Positions 1-10,217 of a stretch of DNA of 29,800 nucleotides are shown here, piece after piece; within the stretch, counting starts at the first letter, position 1, and each line of letters begins with the position of its first letter. Location of the stretch: assembly GCA_005888335.1 (NCBI GenBank), contig VAWY01000088.1:1-29800 (forward strand), written 5' to 3'. Below the pieces are notes generated by a model, which was not told where the DNA came from, did no database searches, and saw only the letters and a program-made list of their open reading frames with translations. Source of the stretch: Actinomycetota bacterium (lineage in GTDB: Bacteria > Actinomycetota > Thermoleophilia > Solirubrobacterales > Solirubrobacteraceae). The position numbers were made by a program, and so were the translations under genes.

Positions 1-97
1 AGCGCCGCCGAGCGGTCGCGTAGCTGACGCCCAGCTGGTCTGCCAGCTCGCGCAGACTCGCTCCCGACGCGACGAGTGCCTGCAGGTCGCTTTCCAT
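1..97 (-). CDS. N-terminus of a helix-turn-helix protein (cut by window edge)
   Basis: Only the first 32 codons are present; the gene continues beyond the left edge. The peptide begins MESDLQALVASGASLRELAD and continues with a QLGVSYATARRR-type segment, a typical helix-turn-helix (short helix, tight turn at the G, recognition helix rich in R). Such N-terminal HTHs occur in actinobacterial proteins that carry a C-terminal HNH nuclease, and also in small regulators; the missing C-terminus prevents a choice. The ATG at 95-97 is chosen because a TAGTGT -10 box lies 7 nt upstream, which suits a leaderless transcript. The -10 box is embedded in a LexA-like palindrome, so the gene may be damage-inducible (inference). 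Confidence 0.6.
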   Translation of the reverse strand, partial: MESDLQALVASGASLRELADQLGVSYATARRR

Positions 98-98
98 G

Positions 99-118
99 AC
101 CCGAACACTAGTTCGGGT
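99..118 (-). promoter_or_regulatory. LexA/SOS-box-like palindrome overlapping a -10 box
   Basis: A perfect 8-bp inverted repeat, ACCCGAAC-ACTA-GTTCGGGT, lies directly before the ATG of the HTH gene. Its core CGAAC-N4-GTTCG matches the LexA box of Gram-positive bacteria (GAAC-N4-GTTC). On the minus strand the spacer and right half contain TAGTGT (105-110), a TANNNT -10 hexamer 7 nt from the ATG. A bound repressor would therefore cover the promoter. Other dimeric regulators, including the HTH protein itself, could also use this site. Confidence 0.6.
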
Positions 119-141
119 GCCGGACGGAACCCGCGTCGCGC

Positions 142-1944
142 TCAGGCCATCGCCCGCGCGACCGCGAGGTCGAGGCGGGACTTGAGCTGCGCGCGCTCGG
201 CGGCGAGTTCGGAGACCGGGCCGCCAGCCGCGATGCGGCGGTCGAGGCGGGCGATCTGGAGGCGGAGGAGCTCCGCGTCGAGCGCGGCGGCGTCGGGCGG
301 CGGGCCGGCGGCGCGGACCACGAGCTCGCCCACGAGCGCGGAGAGCTCCGGATCGTCGCGCGGGAGGCCCTCGAGCGGCGCGTCGAAGTGCTCGCGCAGC
401 CACTGGGCGGCGCGGCGGGTGCGGGGCGTCGTGAAGTCCTCGTCGGGGTCTACCTCGGCGAGCGCCGCACGGCCGCGGTCGGGCAGGGCGAGGCACAGCC
501 CGAGGAAGGCGCGCTCGACGCGGGCGCGGCGGTCCGCGTGGGCGCTGACCGGCGAAGTGCCCGGGCCGCCCGGGCGATCCGCGCCGCCGCGGCCGCCCGC
601 ACCGACCGGGCCGCCCGCGCCGCCCCGGCCAGCACGCCCACCCGCCCCGAGCAGCGACGCCGCGAGCGAGTCCGGCACGTCCAGGCGCTCGGCGACCAGC
701 CCCACGAGCTCCTGGCGCAGCAGGCTCGGCCCCAGCCCGGCGAAGACCGGCCGCAGTTCCTCGAGCACGCGGTCCTTGCCCTCGGAGCTCGACGTGTCGC
801 CCAGGGCGAGCGCGCGCTCGACCCGGAAGCGCACGAACGGCACCGACCGCTCGACCAGCGCGCGCATCGCGTCGGCGCCCTCGCGCTGCACCAGGTCCGC
901 GGGGTCGAGCCCCGCCGGCAGCGGCACGACGCGCAGCTCGAGCTTGCGCCCCGCCGCCACCTCGGCCGCCCGCAGCATCGCGTTGTGGCCCGCCGCGTCG
1001 GCATCCAGGGCCATGTGCACCACCGGCGCGAGCTTGCCCAGCTCGCCGACCTGCTCGACGGTCAGCGCCGTGCCCATGCTCGCCACCGCGTTGCGCAGCC
1101 CCGCCTGGTGCAGCGCGATCACGTCGGTGTAGCCCTCGCACAGCACGACCGCCCCCGCCTTGGCCGCCGCCGCCCGCGCCAGGTCCGCGGCGTAGACCAG
1201 CCGCCCCTTGTGAAACAGGTCGTTCTCGCCCGTGTTGAGGTACTTCGGCGGCCGGTCCGGGCTCAGGGCGCGCGCGCCGAAGCCCAGCACCCTCCCCCGC
1301 GCGTCGGCCAGCGGGAACATGACCCGCGCGCGGAACCGGTCGTAGACCTGCCCCGTGCTCTTCGAGCGCTGCACCAGCCCCGCGTCGTAGAGCTCGCGCG
1401 CCTTGAAGCCCGCGCGCAGCGACAGCTTGAGCACGTGGTCCCACGCGCTCGGCGCGTAGCCCACGCGGAACTCGCGCAGCCAGGCCTCCTCGAGCCCGCG
1501 CTCGAGCAGGTACTCCCGCGCCCGCGCCGCCTCGCGCGACTCCCACAGGTAGCGCACGTAGAACGCCGCCGTGCGCTCCAGCACCTCCAACAGCCGCTCG
1601 CGCCGCGCCCGCCGCTCGGCCTCGCGCGGGTCCTCGGCGACGCGCTCGAGCTTGACCCCTGAGCGGTCGGCCAACAGCTCCAGGGCACCGCCGAAGTCGA
1701 CGTTCTCGGTCTTCATCACGAAGTCGAAGACGTCGCCGCTCTCGCCGCAGCCGAAGCAGTGGAACAGCTTCTCCACCGGCTCGACCGAGAACGAAGGCGT
1801 GCGCTCGTCATGGAACGGGCACAGGCCCATGTACTGGCGCGGCCCCGACCGCCGAAGCTCGCCGCCCGTGCGCGCCGCGACAAGCTCGACGAAGTCGATC
1901 GCCTCGCGCACGCGATCCCTCGACTCGTCGGTGTAGCGCGCCAC
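142..1944 (-). CDS. dnaG: DNA primase DnaG
   Basis: This is the replicative primase, which makes RNA primers for Okazaki fragments and works with the DnaB helicase. It has 600 residues, the usual size. The N-terminus (MARYTDESRDRVREAIDF) leads into a CHC2 zinc finger (LCPFHDERTPS...FHCFGCGESGD). The TOPRIM domain carries CEGYTDVIALHQ (acidic Glu) and the ALDADAAG metal-binding Asp pair. A Gly/Arg-rich linker near residue 455-480 precedes the DnaB-binding C-terminal domain and is low in complexity. The GTG start at 1944 shares its first base with the dgt stop (TAGTG), which implies translational coupling. A longer reading frame upstream is only read-through of antisense-like GC-rich sequence. 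The dgt-dnaG order is common in Gram-positive bacteria. Confidence 0.95.
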   Translation of the reverse strand: MARYTDESRDRVREAIDFVELVAARTGGELRRSGPRQYMGLCPFHDERTPSFSVEPVEKLFHCFGCGESGDVFDFVMKTENVDFGGALELLADRSGVKLERVAEDPREAERRARRERLLEVLERTAAFYVRYLWESREAARAREYLLERGLEEAWLREFRVGYAPSAWDHVLKLSLRAGFKARELYDAGLVQRSKSTGQVYDRFRARVMFPLADARGRVLGFGARALSPDRPPKYLNTGENDLFHKGRLVYAADLARAAAAKAGAVVLCEGYTDVIALHQAGLRNAVASMGTALTVEQVGELGKLAPVVHMALDADAAGHNAMLRAAEVAAGRKLELRVVPLPAGLDPADLVQREGADAMRALVERSVPFVRFRVERALALGDTSSSEGKDRVLEELRPVFAGLGPSLLRQELVGLVAERLDVPDSLAASLLGAGGRAGRGGAGGPVGAGGRGGADRPGGPGTSPVSAHADRRARVERAFLGLCLALPDRGRAALAEVDPDEDFTTPRTRRAAQWLREHFDAPLEGLPRDDPELSALVGELVVRAAGPPPDAAALDAELLRLQIARLDRRIAAGGPVSELAAERAQLKSRLDLAVARAMA

Positions 1945-2963
1945 TACGAAGCGAAGCCCTCCGGCACACGCAGCGCGGTGAACGCCCGCAGGCAGAAGCG
2001 ATCGGTCATCCCCGCGAGCCAGTCGGTCACGCGCTGCGCCAGGTCGGCGCCCGGCGCCCCGCCGCCGTCGGGGATCTCGCCGGGATGCGACACGTAGTGG
2101 TCGAAGAGCGTGCGGACGACGTCGTGCACCTTGGCGTGCTCGCGCCGGGCCACCGGCCCAAGGTAGACGTGCTCGAACATGAACGTGCGCAGCGCGTCCA
2201 TCGCCGGGCCCGCCTCGTCGCCCTGGACGATGTCGCCGGCGGCCGCCGAGTGCTCGACCAGGTCGCGGACCAGCGCGTCGATGCGCGCCGAGCCGGTCTC
2301 GCCCAGGACGGCGATCGCGTCGGCCGGCAGCGCCGCCGGGTCGAGCAGGCCCGCGCGCAGCGCGTCGTCGATGTCGTGGTTGATGTAGGCGACGCGGTCG
2401 ACGAGCCGCACGATCCGCCCCTCGAGCGTGGTGGGCATCGGCGCCCGGCCGGAATGACGCTCGATCCCCTCGCGCACGGCTTCGCACAGGTTCAGCGGCT
2501 CGAGGACGTCGACGATCCGCAGCGAGTGCTCGAAGTGCCGAAAGCCCGGGTGCCCGGGGAACCGCTCGCGCAGCGCGAGGTCGAGCGCCTCCTCGCCGAT
2601 GTGCCCGAACGGCGGATGGCCGAGGTCGTGCCCCAGCCCGACGGCCTCGACGAGGTCCTCGTTGAGCCCCAGCGCCCGCGCCACGGTCCGCGATACCTGC
2701 GTGACCTCGAGCGTGTGCGTCAGTCGCGTGCGGTAGTGGTCGCCCTCGGGCGCGACGAAGACCTGGGTCTTGTGCTTGAGCCGGCGGAAGGCCTTGGAGT
2801 GCACGATCCGGTCGCGGTCGCGCTGGAACGGCGTCCGAACCGCCGAGTCGGGCTCGGGCACCGCCCGGCGCGCCGGATACGAGCGCACCGCGCGCGGCGA
2901 CAGGTACTCCTCCTCGAAGGCGGCGCGGCGGGCGGCGAAGGACTCGGCCAGGGCGGGGCTCAC
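1944..2963 (-). CDS. dgt: Deoxyguanosinetriphosphate triphosphohydrolase-like HD protein
   Basis: A predicted dNTP triphosphohydrolase that cleaves dGTP or other dNTPs to the deoxynucleoside and triphosphate. It has 339 residues. The HD-domain metal site is visible: the RLTHTLEVTQVSR helix (His), GLGHDLGHPPFGHIGEEAL (HD pair and further His) and the late Asp in RVAYINHDIDDAL. The conserved entry RTPFQRDRDRIVHSKAFRRL precedes it. The GTG at 2961-2963 (MSPALAESFAARR) is chosen because similarity-type sequence begins there; no good Shine-Dalgarno is seen. It lies upstream of, and overlaps by one base, dnaG. The 95 bp upstream (2964-3058) hold a short hairpin (CCGGC/GCCGG, 3025-3038), a possible weak terminator for the MerR gene. 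Confidence 0.92.
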   Translation of the reverse strand: MSPALAESFAARRAAFEEEYLSPRAVRSYPARRAVPEPDSAVRTPFQRDRDRIVHSKAFRRLKHKTQVFVAPEGDHYRTRLTHTLEVTQVSRTVARALGLNEDLVEAVGLGHDLGHPPFGHIGEEALDLALRERFPGHPGFRHFEHSLRIVDVLEPLNLCEAVREGIERHSGRAPMPTTLEGRIVRLVDRVAYINHDIDDALRAGLLDPAALPADAIAVLGETGSARIDALVRDLVEHSAAAGDIVQGDEAGPAMDALRTFMFEHVYLGPVARREHAKVHDVVRTLFDHYVSHPGEIPDGGGAPGADLAQRVTDWLAGMTDRFCLRAFTALRVPEGFAS

Positions 2964-3058
2964 GCCCGAAGTTTGGCAGGAGGCTCGGCGGCGACCCCGG
3001 CAGACGCGGTCATGTGGGCGCGCGCCGGCCGTTGCCGGGGACCCCCGTACCCGCGTGC

Positions 3059-3487
3059 CTAACTTCTCGACGCCGACGGCGAGCGCTCCAGCCCAGCCAC
3101 GACCCGCGCGCGCCGCTCGTCGAGGTCGCCCTCGAGCGCGGCGAGCTCGGCCGCCCGCCGGTGCACCAGCTCGAGCTGGCGGTCGAGATGCCCCAGCGCC
3201 TCCTCGAGCAGCTGACGGCGCCGCACGGGATCCTCGGTGCGCGGGAATTCCTCGCGGATCGCCCGCCGCGCATCCTCCGCGGCGATCAGCTCGCGCAGCT
3301 CGTCGAGGCTCACGCCGAGGAGATCCTTGAAGCGCAGGATCTCGCGGACGCGCTCGACGTCGGCCTCCGTGTACTCGCGGTGCGCGCCCGAGCGCCGTTC
3401 GCTCGGCTCGAGCAGGCCGATCTCCTCGTAGTAGCGGATCGTCCGCGTCGTTGTGCCCACCGCGCGCGCGACGTCGCCGATGCGCAT
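3059..3487 (-). CDS. MerR-family transcriptional regulator
   Basis: The 142-residue protein starts MRIGDVARAVGTTTRTIRYY, the classic MerR winged HTH, followed by EEIGLLEPSERRSGAHREY and a long C-terminal coiled-coil helix region (residues ~75-135, rich in E, R and L). It has no cysteines, so it is not a CueR/SoxR-type metal or redox sensor; an organic ligand or simple autoregulation is more likely (inference). A good Shine-Dalgarno (GGAGG, complement of 3496-3500) lies 8 nt before the ATG. The gene sits 29 bp downstream of the exporter on the same strand, so it is probably co-transcribed and may control that promoter. Confidence 0.88.
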   Translation of the reverse strand: MRIGDVARAVGTTTRTIRYYEEIGLLEPSERRSGAHREYTEADVERVREILRFKDLLGVSLDELRELIAAEDARRAIREEFPRTEDPVRRRQLLEEALGHLDRQLELVHRRAAELAALEGDLDERRARVVAGLERSPSASRS

Positions 3488-3516
3488 CAGTGGTTCCTCC
3501 GTGCCGGAGGGGCCAC

Positions 3517-4992
3517 TTAATCCGCTCCCTGCGCGACCACCGCCGCCGCTCGCGGGGCGTGCGAGCGCGGCCGCAGCAGCGACACCACCGCACCGACCAC
3601 CGACGTCAGCGCGAGCACCGCAAGCGCGACGTGCATGTTGTGGATGAACGGGTCGAGCTTGGCCTGCGAAAGGCCCGACGCCAGCCCCGAGAAGATCTTG
3701 AACAGCACGTCCTTGGGCACCGCCGCGGTGACGATGGCCAGCACGAAGGCGATCGAGATCACCGCGCCCGTGTTCTGCAGCATCATCCGCGCGCCCGCGG
3801 CGATTCCGCGCCGGTGGACGGGGACGATGCCCATCATCGCCGCGGTGTTCGGGGAGTTGAACATGCCCGAGCCGACGCCGACGATGGCCAGCCACAGCGC
3901 GCTCCACCAGAACGCCGAGTCGACCTGCAAGGTCGTCATCCCGGCCAATCCGAGCGCGGTGACGATCATCCCGCCCGCGGCCAGCCCGCGCGAGCCGCGC
4001 TTGTCGGCGTACATGCCGGCCAGCGGCGAGGCGACGAGCATGCCCAGCGCCATCGGCGCCAGCTTGATGCCTGCGGTGATCGGGTCGTCGCCCTGGGCGC
4101 CCTGGAAGTAGAAGACGAAGACGAACATCAGCGCGAAGCGCGACAGGCCGTTGATGAACGCCGCGCCGGTCGCCGCGCTGAACATGCGGTTGCGGAAGAT
4201 CTCGAGGTCGAGCATCGGCGCGCGCTGGCTGCGCTCGATGAGGACGAAGGCGGGGAGGAGCACGGCGCCGGCGATCAGGCCGCCGAGCGTCAGGGGATCG
4301 GCCCAGCCGGAGATGCCGCCGCGAGAGATCCCGTAGACGAGGCCGGTGAGGCCCACGACGAAGGTCAGCGTGCCGCCGAGGTCGAAGCCGCGGACGCTGT
4401 CGGGCTTGGCCAGCTCGTGCAGGACGCGACCGCCCCACAGCGACCCGGCGAGCGCCAGCGGGACGTTGAACCAGAAGACCCAGTGCCAGGACACCGCGAC
4501 CAGCGCGCCGCCGAGCACCGGCCCGAGCACAAGCCCGATCGCCGCGACCATCGTGTTGGTGCCCATCGCCACGCCGAGCTGCTCGCGCGGGAAGGCGTCC
4601 GTGACGAGCGCGCTCGCGTTGGCGAAGAGGAACGCGCCGCCGACGCCCTGGAAGATCCGCCAGAGGATCAGCTCGGTCCCGCTGCCGGCGAAGCCCGCGC
4701 CGAGCGAGGCCAGGCCGAAGAGCACGAAGCCGGCGACGTAGGCCTTCTTGCGGCCGAAGAGATCCGACAGCCGCCCGGCGGTGAGCACCAGGACCGTCGA
4801 GGCGATCATGTAGGCGAGGATCACCCAGACGAGCTGCAGGAGCGTGGTGCCGAGCGCGCGCTCCAGGTCGGGGAGCGCGATGATCAGCGTGCCCGAGTTG
4901 ATCGTGGCGAGCAGCATGCCCAGGCTCGTGCACGACAGCGCCCACCACTTGTAGTGGTGATGATCAGCGTGGGGAAAGAATCGGAACTTCAC
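3517..4992 (-). CDS. DHA2-type (EmrB/QacA) MFS drug efflux transporter
   Basis: A 491-residue inner-membrane proton-coupled exporter of the 14-TM DHA2 subfamily. Recognisable pieces are the first helix (TSLGMLLATINSGTLIIALP), the loop 2-3 motif A (GRLSDLFGRKKAYV), motif B (LILWRIFQGVGGAFLF) and antiporter motif C (GLVLGPVLGGALV). The N-terminus has a charged/His-rich cytosolic stretch (FPHADHHHYKWW). Start: an in-frame TAA lies just upstream and no other start follows for about 25 codons, so the GTG at 4992 is effectively forced. A TAAGCT -10 box sits 9 nt upstream, which fits leaderless expression. The substrate cannot be read from sequence; the MerR partner suggests a lipophilic drug. Confidence 0.9.
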   Translation of the reverse strand: MKFRFFPHADHHHYKWWALSCTSLGMLLATINSGTLIIALPDLERALGTTLLQLVWVILAYMIASTVLVLTAGRLSDLFGRKKAYVAGFVLFGLASLGAGFAGSGTELILWRIFQGVGGAFLFANASALVTDAFPREQLGVAMGTNTMVAAIGLVLGPVLGGALVAVSWHWVFWFNVPLALAGSLWGGRVLHELAKPDSVRGFDLGGTLTFVVGLTGLVYGISRGGISGWADPLTLGGLIAGAVLLPAFVLIERSQRAPMLDLEIFRNRMFSAATGAAFINGLSRFALMFVFVFYFQGAQGDDPITAGIKLAPMALGMLVASPLAGMYADKRGSRGLAAGGMIVTALGLAGMTTLQVDSAFWWSALWLAIVGVGSGMFNSPNTAAMMGIVPVHRRGIAAGARMMLQNTGAVISIAFVLAIVTAAVPKDVLFKIFSGLASGLSQAKLDPFIHNMHVALAVLALTSVVGAVVSLLRPRSHAPRAAAVVAQGAD

Positions 4993-5778
4993 GTGAACGT
5001 AAGCTTAGCACACCATCGGCTGATCACGATCCCGATCAGCCACTACTGCGAGAAGGCGCGCTGGGCGCTCGCGCTCGGCGGCATCGAGTACCGCGAGGAG
5101 CGCCACGTGCAGGGCCCCAGCCGCGTCGCGTCCAAGCGCGCGGGCGGCGGCGGCACGACCCCCGTCCTCGTGACCCCGACCGGCGTCCTGAGCGAGTCCG
5201 AGGACATCGTCGCCTACGCCGGCCCCGACCTCCGGCAGCGCGACCCCGCCGTGCTCGAGATCACGCGCTGGTTCGACCGCGACCTGGGGATCATGGGGCG
5301 CCGCCTGATGTACGCGCTCGTCCTGCGGCGCCCCGAGATGTTCCTCCCGTTCAACAACGTCGGGGTCCCCGCCTGGGAGGCGCGCGTGCTCAAGCTCGGC
5401 TGGCCGTTCTTCGCGCCGTGGGCCGCGCACGTCATGCGGCTCGGCCCGGACACCGTCGAGCACGACATCGCCGCCGTGCGCCGCACGTTCGACATCGTGG
5501 CCGGCTGGCTCGCCGACGGCCGCCCCTACCTGTTCGGCGAGGAGTTCACCGCGGCCGACCTCGCCTTCGCCGCCCTGGCCGCGCCGCTCGTCGCCCCGCC
5601 CGAGTACGGCGTCCCCCTCCCCCAGCCGAGCGCCGTCCCGACCGAGGGCGGCAAGCTCATCAACAGCTTCCGCGCCCACCCCGCGGGCGCCTTCGCCCTC
5701 AGGATGTTCCGCGAGAAGCGATGGCCGCCTGGGCAGCGGCCACCCGCGCGATCGGCACCCGGTACGGCGAGCAGCTGA
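4993..5778 (+). CDS. Glutathione S-transferase-like protein
   Basis: The 261-residue protein has an N-terminal thioredoxin fold (residues ~9-75: [20 protein letters not shown], then [22 protein letters not shown] with cis-Pro and the ES motif) and an all-helical C-terminal domain ending with the GST helix pattern [20 protein letters not shown]. The substrate is unknown; actinobacteria rarely have glutathione, so another thiol or none may be used (inference). The best start is GTG 4993, back to back with the divergent exporter start; a non-standard CTG at 5020 would give a more typical N-terminus ([10 protein letters not shown]), so the start is uncertain. This first copy is intact, but its last two thirds are included in a 580-bp tandem duplication. 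Its end originally overlapped the end of ppdK tail to tail. Confidence 0.75.
   Translation: MNVSLAHHRLITIPISHYCEKARWALALGGIEYREERHVQGPSRVASKRAGGGGTTPVLVTPTGVLSESEDIVAYAGPDLRQRDPAVLEITRWFDRDLGIMGRRLMYALVLRRPEMFLPFNNVGVPAWEARVLKLGWPFFAPWAAHVMRLGPDTVEHDIAAVRRTFDIVAGWLADGRPYLFGEEFTAADLAFAALAAPLVAPPEYGVPLPQPSAVPTEGGKLINSFRAHPAGAFALRMFREKRWPPGQRPPARSAPGTASS
5002..5007 (-). promoter_or_regulatory. -10 box (TAAGCT) of the MFS gene
   Basis: On the minus strand TAAGCT ends 9 nt before the GTG of the exporter. It fits the actinobacterial TANNNT hexamer and leaderless spacing. It lies inside the first codons of the divergent GST-like gene, within an AAGCTT palindrome. Confidence 0.45.
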
Positions 5779-5840
5779 CGTAGTCGAGCCCCGACTCGTG
5801 GAAGAAGGCGATCGAGTCCGGGTCGCCGCCGTGCTCGCCG
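5261..5840. repeat. 580-bp tandem duplication, unit 1
   Basis: Bases 5261-5840 reappear without any difference that I can see at 5841-6420. The unit covers the C-terminal two thirds of the GST-like gene and, on the other strand, the last 142 bp of ppdK. A 12-bp match (CCGCCGTGCTCG) lies just before each unit boundary (5246-5257, 5826-5837, with a third copy at 6406-6417), which points to microhomology at the junction. Confidence 0.95.
5699..5840 (-). pseudogene. Duplicated 3' fragment of ppdK
   Basis: On the minus strand these bases encode the last 46 residues of PPDK ([20 protein letters not shown] and the RGTS end, stop at 5699-5701), identical to the end of the intact gene. Upstream of 5840 the frame continues into antisense GST sequence, so the open frame 5699-6259 is chimeric and lacks the PPDK catalytic domains. 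It is a by-product of the tandem duplication and presumably non-functional. Confidence 0.8.
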
Positions 5841-6278
5841 TCACGCGCTGGTTCGACCGCGACCTGGGGATCATGGGGCGCCGCCTGATGTACGCGCTCG
5901 TCCTGCGGCGCCCCGAGATGTTCCTCCCGTTCAACAACGTCGGGGTCCCCGCCTGGGAGGCGCGCGTGCTCAAGCTCGGCTGGCCGTTCTTCGCGCCGTG
6001 GGCCGCGCACGTCATGCGGCTCGGCCCGGACACCGTCGAGCACGACATCGCCGCCGTGCGCCGCACGTTCGACATCGTGGCCGGCTGGCTCGCCGACGGC
6101 CGCCCCTACCTGTTCGGCGAGGAGTTCACCGCGGCCGACCTCGCCTTCGCCGCCCTGGCCGCGCCGCTCGTCGCCCCGCCCGAGTACGGCGTCCCCCTCC
6201 CCCAGCCGAGCGCCGTCCCGACCGAGGGCGGCAAGCTCATCAACAGCTTCCGCGCCCACCCCGCGGGCGCCTTCGCCC

Positions 6279-8879
<2,601 letters not shown>

Positions 8880-8888
8880 GGCGATGGA

Positions 8889-8894
8889 AAGCTA
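8889..8894 (-). promoter_or_regulatory. -10 box (TAGCTT) of ppdK, touching a 162-bp element
   Basis: TAGCTT on the minus strand ends 9 nt before the ppdK GTG. Its first two bases (TA, 8894-8893) are the dinucleotide flanking the 162-bp element at 8895-9056, so any -35 must lie within the element. Confidence 0.5.
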
Positions 8895-9056
8895 GTCGAC
8901 TCGGCCGCGAACCGGACGGGTTCCGGACGCCGCCGATCCGCGCCTGACGCCATCCGGCGATCCTCGACGTAGCGCTGCTACGCCGTCGGATGCCAGCCGT
9001 CGTCAGCCACGGCCGGCGACGCTCGGGCGACCCGCCCGGCTCACGACCGAGCCGAC
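8895..9056 (-). repeat. 162-bp inverted-repeat element, copy C
   Basis: Exactly 162 bp, with arms GTCGRCTCGGYCGYGARCCG followed by GRCGGGT on each side (five transitions in 25 bp, all G.U-compatible on the minus strand). A central stem CGTAGC-AGC-GCTACG sits at the midpoint. The central 73 bp are about 78% identical to copies A and B, in the opposite window orientation, while the arms are unrelated to theirs. TA flanks it on the ppdK side (8893-8894), GC on the recO side. It overlaps the last codons of recO and fills the recO-ppdK gap. Confidence 0.8.
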
Positions 9057-9775
9057 GCACGAAGCCGGGTGGCCGCGTGGTGCTCGGCGATCTCGCCGAT
9101 CGCCCGCTCGACCTGGCGCAGCGCGCGCTCGCCGGCCGCCGGCGCGTCGGCGAGCGCCCGCCCGAGCGCCTCGGCCATGAACGCGTGCGCCTCGGCCGAG
9201 AGCGGGAACGCGCTGGCCTCGCAGGCGCTGCACACGACGCCGCCCGCCGCCCCGCTGAAGCCCGTCAGGTGCTCGCGCGCGCCACAGCTCGCGCACGCCG
9301 TCAGCTGAGGCGCCAGGCCGGCCGCGAGCAGCAGCTTGAGCCGGAAGGCGAGCTGGTTGGCGCGCGTGGCCGCGGACTCCGGCCCGCCCGCCCCGCGGTC
9401 GAGCAGGGCGAGCTCGTTGCAGAGCAGGTGGTAGACGGCCGGATGCGGCTCGGCGGTCTCGAACAGCCGCGCCACGGCGTCGCACGCGCGGCCGGCGGCG
9501 TCGAGGGCATGCGCGTCGGCGCGCAGCCGCGCGTGGGGGTCGACGGTCTCCGCGCTGGTCACGGTGAGCAGCTCGCTGCGTCCCTCGTAGAGGACGACCG
9601 CGATGCGGAAGTACGGCTCGAGCCGGCCCCCGAAGCGCGTCCGCGTGCGGCGCACGCCCTTGGCCATCGCTGCAACCCGGCCGCGATCGCGGGTATAGAG
9701 GTGCAGGACCCGGTCCGCCTCGCCGTAGCGGATGGTCCGCAGGACGACCGCTTCGGTCTTGACCGATCCGGCCAC
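9041..9775 (-). CDS. recO: DNA repair protein RecO
   Basis: RecO is the recombination mediator of the RecFOR pathway, which loads RecA on SSB-coated gaps and anneals single strands. The 244-residue protein starts with an OB-fold (SVKTEAVVLRTIRYGEADRV, then KGVRRTRTRFGGRLEPY) and has a C-terminal helical domain with a C-x2-C...C-x2-C zinc motif (CASCGAREHL...VVCSAC). GTG 9775 is chosen because family-like sequence begins at once (MAGSVKTEAVV). The final SARS residues and stop lie inside the terminal repeat of element C, so the insertion probably replaced the original C-terminus. It diverges from the glutaredoxin gene, with 18 bp between start codons. Confidence 0.93.
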   Translation of the reverse strand: MAGSVKTEAVVLRTIRYGEADRVLHLYTRDRGRVAAMAKGVRRTRTRFGGRLEPYFRIAVVLYEGRSELLTVTSAETVDPHARLRADAHALDAAGRACDAVARLFETAEPHPAVYHLLCNELALLDRGAGGPESAATRANQLAFRLKLLLAAGLAPQLTACASCGAREHLTGFSGAAGGVVCSACEASAFPLSAEAHAFMAEALGRALADAPAAGERALRQVERAIGEIAEHHAATRLRASARS

Positions 9776-9781
9776 TATACT
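9776..9781 (+). promoter_or_regulatory. -10 box (TATACT) of the glutaredoxin gene
   Basis: TATACT lies 12 nt before ATG 9794, in an unusually A+T-rich 20-bp gap (CTATACTTTGTAAAG) between recO and grx. TACTTT at 9778-9783 is an alternative hexamer. The leader would be very short or absent. Confidence 0.4.
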
Positions 9782-9793
9782 TTGTAAAGCATC

Positions 9794-10048
9794 ATGAAGA
9801 TCGTGACCGTCTACTCCACCGATCCCTGCTCCTTCTGCACGCACGCCAAGGCGCTGCTCCGTCAGCGGGGGATCGCGTTCGACGAAGTGAATCTAGGCAA
9901 GGACCCGGCCGGACGAGCCGAGCTCGTCGCGCGCACGGGGATGATGAGCTTCCCCCAGATCGTCGTCGAGGGCCTCGTGCTCGGCGGCTTCCGCGAGCTC
10001 GTCGAGGCCGACCGCAGCGGCCGGCTCGAGGACCTCGTCGCGGCCTAG
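9794..10048 (+). CDS. Glutaredoxin / NrdH-like thiol oxidoreductase
   Basis: A small (84-residue) thioredoxin-fold protein that would reduce disulfides in the cytoplasm. The active-site motif is CSFC (residues 13-16, YSTDPCSFCTHAKALL), differing from the CPYC of classical glutaredoxins. Cis-Pro follows in MMSFPQIVV, and the Gly-Gly pair in LVLGGFRELVEA completes the fold. In organisms without glutathione such proteins usually take electrons from mycothiol or thioredoxin reductase (family knowledge; the donor here is not shown). The stop TAG at 10046-10048 is formed by a TA dinucleotide plus the first G of the 162-bp element D. Confidence 0.88.
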   Translation: MKIVTVYSTDPCSFCTHAKALLRQRGIAFDEVNLGKDPAGRAELVARTGMMSFPQIVVEGLVLGGFRELVEADRSGRLEDLVAA

Positions 10049-10209
10049 TGGACCCGTCCGCAAATCCGACGCGGAACCGACGGGCGCTCGCCGCCCCTGC
10101 GTACGTCCTCGGTCGGGCCCGTGACTCCGTCACTGTGCCCTCCCTGCGTCCTTCGCAGGAACGGCGATCGCCTCGCCGGATTCCACGCCGGACTTACGGA
10201 CGGGCCCAC
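10048..10209 (-). repeat. 162-bp inverted-repeat element, copy D
   Basis: Exactly 162 bp and flanked by TA on both sides (10046-10047, 10210-10211). The arms begin GTGGRCCCGTCCGYAARTCC and continue for more than 50 nt with few breaks. The six arm mismatches in the first 30 nt are all G.U-compatible when the minus strand is read. A GTGAC-GGA-GTCAC hairpin lies at the exact centre, and CCTGCG-AAGGA-CGCAGG is a further internal hairpin. No clear primary-sequence similarity to A, B or C is seen, only the shared length, termini and fold. It fills the gap between convergent grx and the STAS gene, where it could also serve as a two-way terminator. Confidence 0.8.
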
Positions 10210-10217
10210 TAGCCGGT

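Noticed and set aside
595..640. Gly/Ala/Arg-rich repeat-like stretch inside dnaG
   Set aside because: It is a low-complexity linker before the helicase-binding domain, common in high-GC primases, and the frame is intact.
3451..5778. A 775-residue plus-strand frame ending in the GST-like protein
   Set aside because: The first two thirds are antisense to the MFS gene; only the portion from about 4993 resembles a protein family.
9774..9779. TATAGT on the minus strand as a -10 box for recO
   Set aside because: It overlaps the recO GTG, so transcription would begin inside the gene with no suitable later start codon; the A+T-rich spot is better explained by the grx promoter.
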